Both the position numbers and the translations under genes were made by a program. A stretch of DNA of 64,000 bases from SIG299 sp045531955 (GTDB lineage: Bacteria > Bacillota > Clostridia > Lachnospirales > Lachnospiraceae), in the NCBI GenBank assembly GCA_045531955.1, contig JAZSFC010000006.1:62001-126000 (forward strand). The letters are read 5' to 3'. Below, piece after piece: positions 35,487 to 43,867 of this stretch (positions within the stretch are counted from its first letter, which is position 1; each line of letters begins with the position of its first letter). The notes under the pieces are model-generated. The model ran no database searches, was not told the DNA's origin, and saw only the letters and a list, made by a program, of their open reading frames with translations.

Positions 35487-36824
35487 TTATTCAATTTCCA
35501 CATCCTGTATCATGCACGCCATTCCCTTCTCCTGGCACAGCTTCACAAGGGAGCTTCCGTCCCCATAGTAAGCATCTGCCAATGCTATGGCCCGGTTCAG
35601 GTCCGGCGTATCGTCATAGATGCCCCAGGACGCACTACGATACTCATTTACGAGCTTTTCGTACTCTTCCCATAACTTTGGACGCATAGACTCAATTGTG
35701 GCCTTAATGAGGGGATGCGGGCGCCATAAAAGGGCAACCTCGTCCCGGTTCTCATAAAAGGTTTCAAACACGCGACGCATCTTAACAAGCATCTTCTCGT
35801 TATTTTTAATCAACGCCGCCACGCTGGTATTATACAAAATGGTTTTTCTTCTGCTGCCATCTTCTTTAAACAGAACCGGTTTCCAATCTTCCGGAATTTC
35901 AACGTCGTCCTCGGTGGTGCTGTTAATCTTATCAAGCTTTGGAGAGCCAAGCGGAAGAAGCTTTTCTTCCCAGTGGCTTCGTGTTTCTTCGCCAAAGCGC
36001 TCCGACAAAATATTTACATAGGCTTCTTTTACTTCTTCCGATTCCAGAATAACCTTATCTGCATTTATCACGCCGGGCTGCATCACAAAGGTTTCCATTT
36101 TTTCAAGCTTTTCCGGAGAGCTGACATCCACCGCTCCGTGCACAAAGTAAGGAATGTAAACCAGCTTGTCTGTATATTTCTTCAGCTCCGTCGAGTAAAA
36201 GGCCGGATGTACGCTGGTAACAAAATTATAGCCATCATAAGGGTTGTGTATAAAAATCATGTCCGGCTTCATATCCGGCAGAGAAAACTCTTCCCAGGAA
36301 TACACCGGCACATAGTCCGGATACTGTGCTCCCTCGTAGTGCATTTCGCCAAGGCTTCTGTCCTGATTCCGGTCAAAATAAGGAATCGGCACCACGTAAG
36401 CGTCACATTCCGGGTCTTCGTCCGCTGCTTTCCACACACTTTCTAGGGCATCCCACATGGATGCTTTATACGGCAGAAATACTGCCACCTTTTTGTCCTC
36501 AGGAAGCTCCTTTTGAAGCTTTTCTTCCACCAGGCCAAGAAGTGCCGCAATGCCGCTTTGAAACTCTTTCTGTATTTCTGCATTGCCCACAAACTGACTC
36601 TGCTGGTAAAGGGCCTCGCAGTATTCCTCCAGCATGTGGATGATTTGCTCACCTACTTCTCCATATCTCTCCAATGCTTCTCCCAGTGTGATGGCAGAAT
36701 CCTGACATTTTGTTAAGATGGCAACCACCTGCTCCGGTGCTGCACCGGCTGCCACCACCAGACGGTTCGCCTTCTGTAAGGTTCCGACTATATCTATCAT
36801 TTCCTGTCTGTTTAACCGTTTCAT
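35487..36824 (-). CDS. TagF-like CDP-polyol phosphotransferase with N-terminal shared helical domain
   Basis: 445 residues. The first ~105 residues are a helical domain (LQKANRL, ILTKCQDSAITLGEALERYG, EYCEALYQQSQ) that also forms the C terminus of the double GT2 protein two genes upstream. The remainder has a GT-B fold of the CDP-glycerol glycerophosphotransferase type: FIHNPYDGYNFVTSVHP, YIPYFVHGAVD, LLPLGSPKLDKI, LWRPHPL and YYGDGSSL. It may add a polyol-phosphate to the flagellin glycan, using the donor from the cytidylyltransferase next to it. Confidence 0.8.
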   Translation of the reverse strand: MKRLNRQEMIDIVGTLQKANRLVVAAGAAPEQVVAILTKCQDSAITLGEALERYGEVGEQIIHMLEEYCEALYQQSQFVGNAEIQKEFQSGIAALLGLVEEKLQKELPEDKKVAVFLPYKASMWDALESVWKAADEDPECDAYVVPIPYFDRNQDRSLGEMHYEGAQYPDYVPVYSWEEFSLPDMKPDMIFIHNPYDGYNFVTSVHPAFYSTELKKYTDKLVYIPYFVHGAVDVSSPEKLEKMETFVMQPGVINADKVILESEEVKEAYVNILSERFGEETRSHWEEKLLPLGSPKLDKINSTTEDDVEIPEDWKPVLFKEDGSRRKTILYNTSVAALIKNNEKMLVKMRRVFETFYENRDEVALLWRPHPLIKATIESMRPKLWEEYEKLVNEYRSASWGIYDDTPDLNRAIALADAYYGDGSSLVKLCQEKGMACMIQDVEIE

Positions 36825-36845
36825 TATTCTACCACCACTCCGATT

Positions 36846-37562
36846 TTATAATCCGAAAATCTGCTGATTTTCCATTGCTTCGTAAATTGCCCGGAAAATA
36901 TAGAAGTCTGCCGGGTCTGTAATTTTCATGTTATTTTTGGTACTCTGCACCATGTGCATCGGTTCGCCCAGCTGACTGCACAAATGGGAAGAGTCAATGG
37001 AACTTTTACCCTCTGCATGGGCTTTTTCGTAAAGCTCCAAAATTCTTCCGTAGCGGAAGGACTGCGGTGCCTTTGCCGTATACATTTCGCTGCGAAGCGG
37101 AACATTATCAATATTGTTTCCGTCTGTGCTCTGCACCACGCTCTCTCTTGCCGGTTCCACGGTGATGGCATTGCCGAATTCCTTTACCGCCTCAATGTTT
37201 TTAGAAATCAGCTCTGCCGTAATAAGCGGACGCACACCGTCGTGAATCAGTACAATATCTTCCGGCTTAGAGGAAACCTTCATGGCTTCCAAACCGTTGT
37301 AAATAGACAAATGGCCGGTTGCACCACCCGGTACTATCATGCTGACCTTGGTAATACCGTAACGCTGTATTAAAATCTTCAATTCCGGAATCTTTTCTTC
37401 CAGACACACAATTACGATATTATCGATTTCCTCATGGTCTTCAAAATGCTCCAGGGTGTAAATAATTATCGGTTTGCCATGCATCTCTAAAAACTGCTTT
37501 GGCTTGGACCGGCTGTTCATGCGCTGGCCGGTTCCTCCCGCAAAAATAAGTGCTGTTGTCAT
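36846..37562 (-). CDS. IspD/TarI-family cytidylyltransferase
   Basis: 238 residues, full length. The nucleotide-binding start is ALIFAGGTGQRM with the catalytic KPKQFLEMHGKPI. DGVRP lies near residue 108, and the C terminus has TAKAPQSF and KITDPADF. The family includes IspD (isoprenoid pathway) and TarI (CDP-ribitol synthesis). Being in an operon between two glycan transferases, one of them TagF-like, it more likely makes a CDP-polyol than MEP-cytidine. Its ATG overlaps the stop of the upstream gene (TGA/ATG), so translation is coupled. Confidence 0.83.
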   Translation of the reverse strand: MTTALIFAGGTGQRMNSRSKPKQFLEMHGKPIIIYTLEHFEDHEEIDNIVIVCLEEKIPELKILIQRYGITKVSMIVPGGATGHLSIYNGLEAMKVSSKPEDIVLIHDGVRPLITAELISKNIEAVKEFGNAITVEPARESVVQSTDGNNIDNVPLRSEMYTAKAPQSFRYGRILELYEKAHAEGKSSIDSSHLCSQLGEPMHMVQSTKNNMKITDPADFYIFRAIYEAMENQQIFGL

Positions 37563-40246
37563 TCGTTCTTCACCTCTTCCGGTTCATCATTTATACTTGT
37601 TTCTATTTCCTTTTCTACTAACGCCAAAAGCGCATCAATTCCCGTCTGAAACTCCTTCTGCACTGCGGCATTGCCGTAATTTTGGCTCTGCAGATAAAGT
37701 GCCTCGCAATACTCTCCCAGCATGCAAATAATTGCCTCTCCGGCCTTCCCGTGGCGTTCCAAGGCATCGCCTAAGGTAGTGGCGGAGGTTTTACATTTAG
37801 TCAGAATACCAGAAAACTGCTCCGCAGATATGTCCGGGGTTGTGGTCAGGCGGTTTGCTTTGCGAAGGGTTGCCAAAATACCAAACATCTCTTCTTTGAG
37901 CAGACGTTTCATTTTCTTTACTGCCGGTTCCTGTTTACAGTTACGCAAATATTCTTCAGTAGCCACACCGGCCTGCTTCATTTTCTGATAGTAGCTGTCT
38001 TCCATATATTCCGGAAAGTCAAACTGCATCTGAAGCAGTGCCTCTTCCGGATGTTCCTTACTCCACTCCCATGCCTGCATGTATCTTTCCACATACTTTT
38101 GCACGGTCATAACATCGTCATTCATAATAGCGGAAAGCGTTACCACTACCGATAACACCAAGTCTGCAATTTGCCCAAGTTCAAAGTTTTTCTCAATAAG
38201 TTCCGCCTGCTCCACTACCAGTTTGTGATTTTGAATCATACTGAAATAACGGACCGTTGCCACCATAAGCCACTGACATAAGGAATCCTTTAAAACTTCC
38301 TTTGGAAGTTTTTGAAGTGCCTCCATGGCAAAGCGATAGCCCTCTGCCGCTGTTTCTTCCTGACTAAGAAGCTCCTGTGCCAGCTGTGCACACACTCTAG
38401 GAGTATAGCCCTGCTCTGCCAATTCACTCTGTAAAATAGACAGATTACGCTGTTGATGCGTCTTTTTTGCTTCTTCTGTGCTGTACGCATATCCGTAATG
38501 ATGGGTAAAACAGTTAAACTGCTTGTTTGGCGCATATACATGATTAAAGGTTTCATGAACCTTACCCACAAAGCGGGTTGTTGTTGTGCGGCGGATCATA
38601 CGCCCTGCAATACTGGTGGAATAATTACCCTTTGCATCATAGTCTCTGGTATAATAGAAACCGGCATAATAGTTCTCACACTCCCCACTCTTGAAGAAAT
38701 CAATAAACTCCTGTACGTTGTCAAAGTATTCGTCATCATCCAAATATAAGAACCATTCACCATTTGAATGATCTAACAGCGCATTTCTGGCTGCAGAAAA
38801 ATCATTACACCAGATAAACGGATAAATCTTGTCCGTATATTCCCTTACAATATCGATAGAACCATCGGTTTCTTTTCCCTTGGTATCCAATACTACCAGT
38901 TCACTTGGTACTGCATCCAAAAGAGGTTTAATGGATTCCATGGTCTTTTGTATCATAGAAACATGGTTAGACACTAATATGCCGATGGTAAGCTTGATAT
39001 TGCTCTTTATCAGCTTGGGAGTCTCTTTTGTTTCCGGTTCTTCTTGGGCTTTTTCTAAACCGTCCAGTGTTTCCTGCATGGCCGCCGCGTAGCGGCTTCC
39101 GTCAAAGGTTTTATCTTCCCATGGCAGTTGCTCCCAATAAGCATACGCCAGCTTGTAGTCTTTTACCGCATTGGCACAGGTTGCCGCTGCCTGAAATACC
39201 TGTACCGCGTAGTCCTGCGTCATAAACCTTGGAAAATCCAACTGTTTCTGCGGAATAGCTTCTTTTTCGTGGGTTTTCAGCCAGTTCCATGCGTTGTAAT
39301 ACATTGGCGAATATTCCAAAATAGCTCCCACATTACCTTCCGGTGCAGAGGCTGCAATTACCACACCTGCCAGCGCCAGCTGCGCCACCTGGCTAAGCAT
39401 GTAAGTTTCTTTTATCTTTACTGCCTGATGTAAAAGGCCTTCATAATCATTGTTTGCATTAAAGCTTCGCACAGAGGCCACCAGCATCCACTGGGTACAG
39501 GAGTCCTCTACGCCATATTCCTTTGTTATTGTATCAATGCACCCTTCAAAAAACCGGAATCCTTCCTCCGCTGTTTCCTTCCGGCTTAACAGCTCCTGCA
39601 TCAACTGGGCACACATTCTCGGCGTGTAGCCGTTTTCTTTGATTTCCTGCATAAGCAAGGTTACATTCCGGTTCTGATGGGCCTTGTTTTCGTTCTCGTT
39701 TTCAAAATAATAGCCATAGTGATGGACGAAGCAGGAAAAGGATTTAAACGGTTCAAACACCTGATTAAAATGCTCGTGTACCCTTCCTACAAACCGTGTT
39801 TCTTTCGTACGGCGCACCATACGGCCCACCACAGCCATGTTTTCACTGCCATCCGCTTTATGATTCTTTACCCCATAATATCCGGCGCCATAGTTTTTGT
39901 ATTCACCGCTCAGGAAAAAGTCAATTAATTCCTGCACATCATCAAACACTTCATCATCGTCCAGATACATGTACCATTCGCCCCGGGCATGCTCCAGTGT
40001 TACATTTCTGGCCGCTGCGAAGTCATTGCACCAGGTAAACGGATAAATTTGGTCTGTATATTCTCTAACAACATCAATGGAGCCATCGCCCTCTGCTCCC
40101 TTGGTGTCCACTGCAATTAATTCGCACGGTACAGCATCCAGAAGCGGTTTTAAGGCCTCCATTACCTGACGGATATATTTTATTCTGTTTGATACCAAAA
40201 GTCCAATGGTAAGTTTTATATCGCTTTTTACAAACTCTGTTTTCAT
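37559..40246 (-). CDS. Tandem double GT2 glycosyltransferase, probable flagellin modification enzyme
   Basis: 895 residues built from two homologous GT2 units. Unit one (about 9-400) has LTIGLLVSNRIKYI, AVDTKGAEGDGSIDVV and LYLDDDEVFDD-like DxD. Unit two (about 415-775) has LTIGILVSNHVSMI and LYLDDDEYFDN. Each is followed by a helical TPR-like region containing RMCAQLMQELLS or RVCAQLAQELLS. From residue 779 the ~105-residue helical domain shared with the TagF-like protein follows. It heads the operon beside flagellin, under a sigma-28-type promoter, which supports a role in flagellin glycosylation. The start has AGGAG. Confidence 0.82.
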   Translation of the reverse strand: MKTEFVKSDIKLTIGLLVSNRIKYIRQVMEALKPLLDAVPCELIAVDTKGAEGDGSIDVVREYTDQIYPFTWCNDFAAARNVTLEHARGEWYMYLDDDEVFDDVQELIDFFLSGEYKNYGAGYYGVKNHKADGSENMAVVGRMVRRTKETRFVGRVHEHFNQVFEPFKSFSCFVHHYGYYFENENENKAHQNRNVTLLMQEIKENGYTPRMCAQLMQELLSRKETAEEGFRFFEGCIDTITKEYGVEDSCTQWMLVASVRSFNANNDYEGLLHQAVKIKETYMLSQVAQLALAGVVIAASAPEGNVGAILEYSPMYYNAWNWLKTHEKEAIPQKQLDFPRFMTQDYAVQVFQAAATCANAVKDYKLAYAYWEQLPWEDKTFDGSRYAAAMQETLDGLEKAQEEPETKETPKLIKSNIKLTIGILVSNHVSMIQKTMESIKPLLDAVPSELVVLDTKGKETDGSIDIVREYTDKIYPFIWCNDFSAARNALLDHSNGEWFLYLDDDEYFDNVQEFIDFFKSGECENYYAGFYYTRDYDAKGNYSTSIAGRMIRRTTTTRFVGKVHETFNHVYAPNKQFNCFTHHYGYAYSTEEAKKTHQQRNLSILQSELAEQGYTPRVCAQLAQELLSQEETAAEGYRFAMEALQKLPKEVLKDSLCQWLMVATVRYFSMIQNHKLVVEQAELIEKNFELGQIADLVLSVVVTLSAIMNDDVMTVQKYVERYMQAWEWSKEHPEEALLQMQFDFPEYMEDSYYQKMKQAGVATEEYLRNCKQEPAVKKMKRLLKEEMFGILATLRKANRLTTTPDISAEQFSGILTKCKTSATTLGDALERHGKAGEAIICMLGEYCEALYLQSQNYGNAAVQKEFQTGIDALLALVEKEIETSINDEPEEVKNE

Positions 40247-40292
40247 TTGCCATTCTCCTGTCTATCAAAGGGTAAAATACACCTTATAGTTT

Positions 40293-40320
40293 TTATCGGC
40301 AGAACCCCGCCAAATTATTA
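40293..40320 (-). promoter_or_regulatory. Sigma-28-type promoter of the flagellin-modification operon
   Basis: On the minus strand GCCGATAA (40293-40300) lies 16 bases from TAAT (40317-40320). This matches the sigma-28 -10 consensus exactly and the -35 approximately, about 47 bases before the double GT2 start. The neighbouring flagellin has the same TAAT variant. Confidence 0.6.
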
Positions 40321-40331
40321 TAAAAACATTC

Positions 40332-40363
40332 AAAAAAAGAGCGCTCCTTGCGGAACGCTCTTT
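40332..40363 (-). terminator. Terminator of the first flagellin gene
   Basis: An eight-base stem (40336-40343 with 40356-40363) with a further three inner pairs is followed on the minus strand by seven T. It lies about 30 bases after the flagellin stop codon. Confidence 0.85.
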
Positions 40364-40390
40364 AAGAAAACCATGTATATTATTTTTCTA

Positions 40391-42010
40391 TTAGCCCTGA
40401 AGTAAGGATAATACACCCTGAGTAGCCTGATTTGCCTGTGCTAACATGGACTGACCAGCCTGCTGTAAGATGTTGTACTTAGACATGGTTACCATTTCGG
40501 ATGCCATATCTACGTCACGGATACCGGATTCAGCTGCCTGCAAGTTTTCTGCAGTGTTGTCTAAGTTAGCAATAGTATGCTCCAGTCTGTTCTGAACCGC
40601 ACCGAGTAAGGAACGCTGCTTGGAAACGCGTGCAATAGCTTCATCAATCTTGCCTAAGCTCTTAGAAGCACCGGTCTGTGTGGAAAGATCTACGTTGGAA
40701 TCATTAACACCAAGAGCAGTTGCGCTCATATTGTCGATAGAGAAGCTCATGGTTTGACCTTCGTTAGCACCAACCTGTAAAATAACACCTCTGCCGCCTG
40801 CCTGCGTGCCATACTTAGCTTCGCCAAGATATGCGTCTTCATCACCAAGACCTGCACCATTTTTTAATTCTATAAGTTTTTCAACTGTACTATCTGTGAT
40901 AAAAATAGTATTTGGTTCATCCGGATTACCACTGGAAGAAAGGGTTACATTCATGCTTAAGCCCGCTTCTGCAAGCAATGCTTCAATATCTTCTTCCGTA
41001 TATTCCTTACCGGACTGAAGCTTTAAAGTATAACCGCCTGCCTTTAAAAGGCTACCATCTGCATTATAAGTAGCTGCTGTAGTAATTTCGCATTCATCAG
41101 CTCCCGCTTTTGCATCAAATTTAAGCTTAATGGTAATTTCATTATCATCACCATAACGGTTTGCTTCAATCTTAATAGTATCTGCACCAACAAAATTTGT
41201 GGTAGCAACTGTAACTTCATCAGAAACTGCCTTCTGACCGGCAACGGTAGCCTGACCACCAACAGTTGCTGCATCAGCAGTTAAAGAACCGTACTTTAAG
41301 TTAACTTCAACCTTGGCAGGAGTTGCTGTTGCTGTAGTGTCTTCCTGTTTTGCATTCTGAATTAATTCATCAATTTCAGACTGTGTATATGTCATATTTT
41401 CTGCAAGATGCAGTGTTAATTCATTACCTGTTCCATTCCAGATAGCAGATTCGCCGCCAACGGCTGCATCTGCAGCAACCTTAACAGCTACACTTGTAAT
41501 ATCAGAAGTTACAAATGCCTTTAAGCTTGTGTCATAAACACCGTACTTAGGACCGGACTCTGTGCCGCCTGCACTGGATGCACTTAAGGAACCATCCAAT
41601 AACTTCATTTCATTAAATTCGGTATCAGTTGCGATTCTGTCTAATTCTTCCTGTAACTGTTCAATTTCGTCCTGGATATTGCCACGGTCTTCATCTGTTT
41701 CGGTACCGTTGGCTGCCTGAACTGCCAGTTCTCTCATTCTCTGTAAAATGGAGTGGGACTCATTTAATGCACCTTCTGCGGTCTGAATCATGGAGATACC
41801 GTCAGATGCGTTTGTGGAAGCCTGATCGAGACCACGAATCTGGCTTCTCATTTTTTCGGAAATTGCTAAACCTGCTGCGTCATCTGCCGCACGGTTAATT
41901 CTGTAACCGGAAGAGAGCTTTTCTGTGCTCTTTGCTAATGCGGAAGTAGAAATGCCAAGCTGTCTGTTGGCGTTCATAGCTGTCAAATTGTGCTGTACGA
42001 TCATTGCCAT
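40391..42010 (-). CDS. Flagellin (copy 1)
   Basis: 539 residues. The conserved N-terminal D0/D1 regions (IVQHNLTAMNANRQLG, LSSGYRINRAADDAAGLAIS, RMRELAVQAANGT) and the C-terminal region (GIRDVDMASEMVTMSKYNIL, QANQATQGVLSLLQG) pack into the filament core. The central ~300 residues form a variable, surface-exposed domain rich in Thr, Ser and Ala. It is the main filament protein and the likely target of the glycosyltransferases in the window. It has its own sigma-28-type promoter, CsrA-like leader and terminator, so it is monocistronic. It is closely related to the copy at 43868-45511. Confidence 0.95.
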   Translation of the reverse strand: MAMIVQHNLTAMNANRQLGISTSALAKSTEKLSSGYRINRAADDAAGLAISEKMRSQIRGLDQASTNASDGISMIQTAEGALNESHSILQRMRELAVQAANGTETDEDRGNIQDEIEQLQEELDRIATDTEFNEMKLLDGSLSASSAGGTESGPKYGVYDTSLKAFVTSDITSVAVKVAADAAVGGESAIWNGTGNELTLHLAENMTYTQSEIDELIQNAKQEDTTATATPAKVEVNLKYGSLTADAATVGGQATVAGQKAVSDEVTVATTNFVGADTIKIEANRYGDDNEITIKLKFDAKAGADECEITTAATYNADGSLLKAGGYTLKLQSGKEYTEEDIEALLAEAGLSMNVTLSSSGNPDEPNTIFITDSTVEKLIELKNGAGLGDEDAYLGEAKYGTQAGGRGVILQVGANEGQTMSFSIDNMSATALGVNDSNVDLSTQTGASKSLGKIDEAIARVSKQRSLLGAVQNRLEHTIANLDNTAENLQAAESGIRDVDMASEMVTMSKYNILQQAGQSMLAQANQATQGVLSLLQG

Positions 42011-42018
42011 AAGATAAA

Positions 42019-42091
42019 TCCTCCTTGGTGTAAAATCTCTTTTTTATCTACTTCCTTGTAGTTACGTCCTTGTCGGCTTACGTCCATGTAA
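42019..42091 (-). promoter_or_regulatory. CsrA-like GGA motifs in flagellin leader 1
   Basis: On the mRNA the leader contains UUACAUGGACGU (42080-42091), CGACAAGGACGU (42064-42075) and CUACAAGGAAGU (42050-42061), followed by the AAGGAGG ribosome site (42020-42026). These resemble the CsrA consensus RUACARGGAUGU and place one site on the Shine-Dalgarno sequence, as in the Bacillus hag leader. CsrA binding is inferred. Confidence 0.5.
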
Positions 42092-42109
42092 GTTACGGTT
42101 TCACTTTGT

Positions 42110-42136
42110 ATATCGGAAGGGTTTGCGGGAATATTA
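42110..42136 (-). promoter_or_regulatory. Sigma-28-type promoter of flagellin copy 1
   Basis: On the minus strand TAAT (42133-42136), a 15-base spacer and TCCGATAT (42110-42117) match the sigma-28 consensus. The predicted leader is about 95 bases long. Confidence 0.7.
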
Positions 42137-42153
42137 ACCCTTATTTTAATTTT

Positions 42154-42207
42154 TTTCACGAAAATTAAAAATGTTTTTGGGTAGGTTTCACGAAAATCAA
42201 AAATGTT
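42154..42207. repeat. Two 22-bp direct repeats 3' of the ATPase gene
   Basis: tttcacgaaaattaaaaatgt at 42154-42175 recurs with one change at 42186-42207, a 32-base step. They lie between the ATPase stop and the flagellin promoter and have no obvious terminator structure. They mirror a different repeat set at the 5' side of the same gene. Confidence 0.8.
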
Positions 42208-42210
42208 GGA

Positions 42211-43560
42211 TTATAAATCCCTGATATCTACATCCACTATCATTGCATCATCTAATGTCTGTTCTTTCAATAAGTAGCTCATATATATCGGAAGATATAC
42301 TATGTTATCGATTTGCTCAACATTTCCTACGGAGAACACGTATGCCTTTTCCATGTGGTAATCAGGAACACCCATAAAATGTTCCAACGATTTATGTGTT
42401 TTATAATTCTTTCCGGATTTTACTTCAATTGGAACCACCTTTCCCCCAATCTCTATAACAAAATCCAGTTCTCCAAGGTTTTTCTTCTTACAAAAATATG
42501 GTTCAAACCCATTAGTAGTCAACTGCTGTGCCACTGCGTTCTCAAAATGCGCCCCGTTGTTTACTTCACCATTCTTATTGATTAGTTCTATTTTTGTTTC
42601 CACAGGATACGCACTTGTAAGCAATCCTATGTCATTTGAAAACAAGCGAAAGACATTACTGCTCTTACTTGCCAGAAGAGGAACAATTGGTGCATCGGTG
42701 TTATATACCGGTAACACAACGCCCGCATCCTTAAGCCATAGGAAACTGTTCTCGTATCTGTCAAATTTAAGCTCCTTATCTAACATTGTAAAAACAAATT
42801 TTTTATTCTGTTTATTCAATTCTGCCGGAACTATATTATAGATAGATATTAGTTTGAGCTTTTTATCTGCCGCCTCGTATTGCGTAAAATCCGCCTTATA
42901 TAAAGTGGTTATATCACGCTGTACTTTGTCAACCTCTCTGATGTCTTTTGTTTCTGTATATTTTTTTACCGCATCCGGCATACCACCAACAATTAAATAT
43001 ACGAAAAACAAGGATAGCAATTTTTCATGAATTAATTCGTCCACCGGCTGCAGTGCTCTATATTTTTCTTTCAACATGTCCAATGTAGTTTGTGATATGC
43101 TGTTTGCAATCATGAACTCTTCAAAATCCATAGGATACATTCGAAGAACAGATAAATAGCCAACCGGCGCAGATGCAATACCCTTTAATTCTACCCCCAG
43201 CAGAGACCCGCTCATTACATACTTAAAGCTTCCCTCATCAACTAAAAATTTAATTTTGGTTACTATTTCCGGACATTTTTGAATCTCGTCAAAAAACACG
43301 ATTGTTTTATGAGGCTTGCATTCTTCCGGCATAATCATTTTAAGCTTAACCAAGAATTCCTCTGCGCTCATTTGTACATTTAAATGTTTTACCATATCCG
43401 GCTGGTCAATAAAGTTTATTTCAAACTTTGTATATTCACTTTTTTCAATTTCATCCCTGATTAACCAGGTTTTTCCGATTTGTCTGGCACCTGTTACTAA
43501 AAGCGCTTTGTCGGAGCCTTTTATCCATTCCTTTATCTTTTCCGATTGCTTTCTATACAT
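42211..43560 (-). CDS. AAA-family ATPase with DUF4143 (AAA_14 type)
   Basis: About 449 residues. Walker A is GARQIGKT and Walker B is TIVFFDEIQK, followed by the sensor-like YVMSGSLLGVELKG. The C-terminal part is DUF4143, including a restriction-like fold with LDFVIEIGGKVVPIEVKSGK where an Asp, a Glu and a Lys are placed as in PD-(D/E)XK nucleases. Such proteins occur singly in many genomes and their role is not settled. The start at 43560 follows GGAGG by nine bases. An ATG two codons upstream is nearer. It separates two paralogous flagellin genes and is flanked by repeats on both sides, suggesting insertion. Confidence 0.85.
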   Translation of the reverse strand: MYRKQSEKIKEWIKGSDKALLVTGARQIGKTWLIRDEIEKSEYTKFEINFIDQPDMVKHLNVQMSAEEFLVKLKMIMPEECKPHKTIVFFDEIQKCPEIVTKIKFLVDEGSFKYVMSGSLLGVELKGIASAPVGYLSVLRMYPMDFEEFMIANSISQTTLDMLKEKYRALQPVDELIHEKLLSLFFVYLIVGGMPDAVKKYTETKDIREVDKVQRDITTLYKADFTQYEAADKKLKLISIYNIVPAELNKQNKKFVFTMLDKELKFDRYENSFLWLKDAGVVLPVYNTDAPIVPLLASKSSNVFRLFSNDIGLLTSAYPVETKIELINKNGEVNNGAHFENAVAQQLTTNGFEPYFCKKKNLGELDFVIEIGGKVVPIEVKSGKNYKTHKSLEHFMGVPDYHMEKAYVFSVGNVEQIDNIVYLPIYMSYLLKEQTLDDAMIVDVDIRDL

Positions 43561-43598
43561 GAACATTCACCTCCACACCTTATACAATACAACACCTC

Positions 43599-43678
43599 GC
43601 CCCGTTTTGCAAGATATATTACCCGTATTTTGCCCCGTTTTTTTGAATTTAATTCGTTATTTTTGCCCCGTTTTGCAA
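43599..43678. repeat. Three copies of a gccccgttttgcaa-type repeat upstream of the ATPase
   Basis: The motif occurs at 43599-43612 and 43665-43678 (identical) and, degenerate, at 43632-43644. On the ATPase strand the first copy supplies TTGCAA (43607-43612), 17 bases from TATTGT (43584-43589). This could be a weak promoter. Repeats overlapping the -35 region look like operators, possibly for self-regulation. Confidence 0.6.
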
Positions 43679-43684
43679 AAATAA

Positions 43685-43732
43685 GCACTAAAAGATATTT
43701 CGGTTAATTTTAACCAAAATATCTTTTAGTGC
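43685..43732. repeat. Long inverted repeat (22-bp arms)
   Basis: Arms at 43685-43706 and 43711-43732 pair with one mismatch around a four-base loop. No T run follows, so it is not a standard terminator. It sits next to the ATPase repeats and 12 bases from the flagellin terminator-like hairpin. It may be an element end or a strong recoding or processing hairpin. Confidence 0.75.
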
Positions 43733-43743
43733 ACAATTAATTG

Positions 43744-43773
43744 AAAGGAACCGGTCAAAAGACCGGGTCCTTT
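43744..43773 (-). terminator. Terminator-like hairpin after flagellin copy 2
   Basis: A 13-base stem with one mismatch (43744-43756 with 43761-43773) lies about 95 bases after the flagellin stop. The T run on the minus strand is weak, so termination may be partial. Confidence 0.5.
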
Positions 43774-43867
43774 ATTATGGAATGTTTTCACACTCTATTT
43801 CTATTTTCTCTAAGCTTCCTAGGTTTCTTAAAGAAATCAAGAAATTTTAATTTAATCGACTAAGCGA

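Noticed and set aside
36846..37562. Housekeeping ispD
   Set aside because: The family call allows it, but its tight coupling to glycan transferases fits a CDP-polyol role better, so no gene symbol was given.
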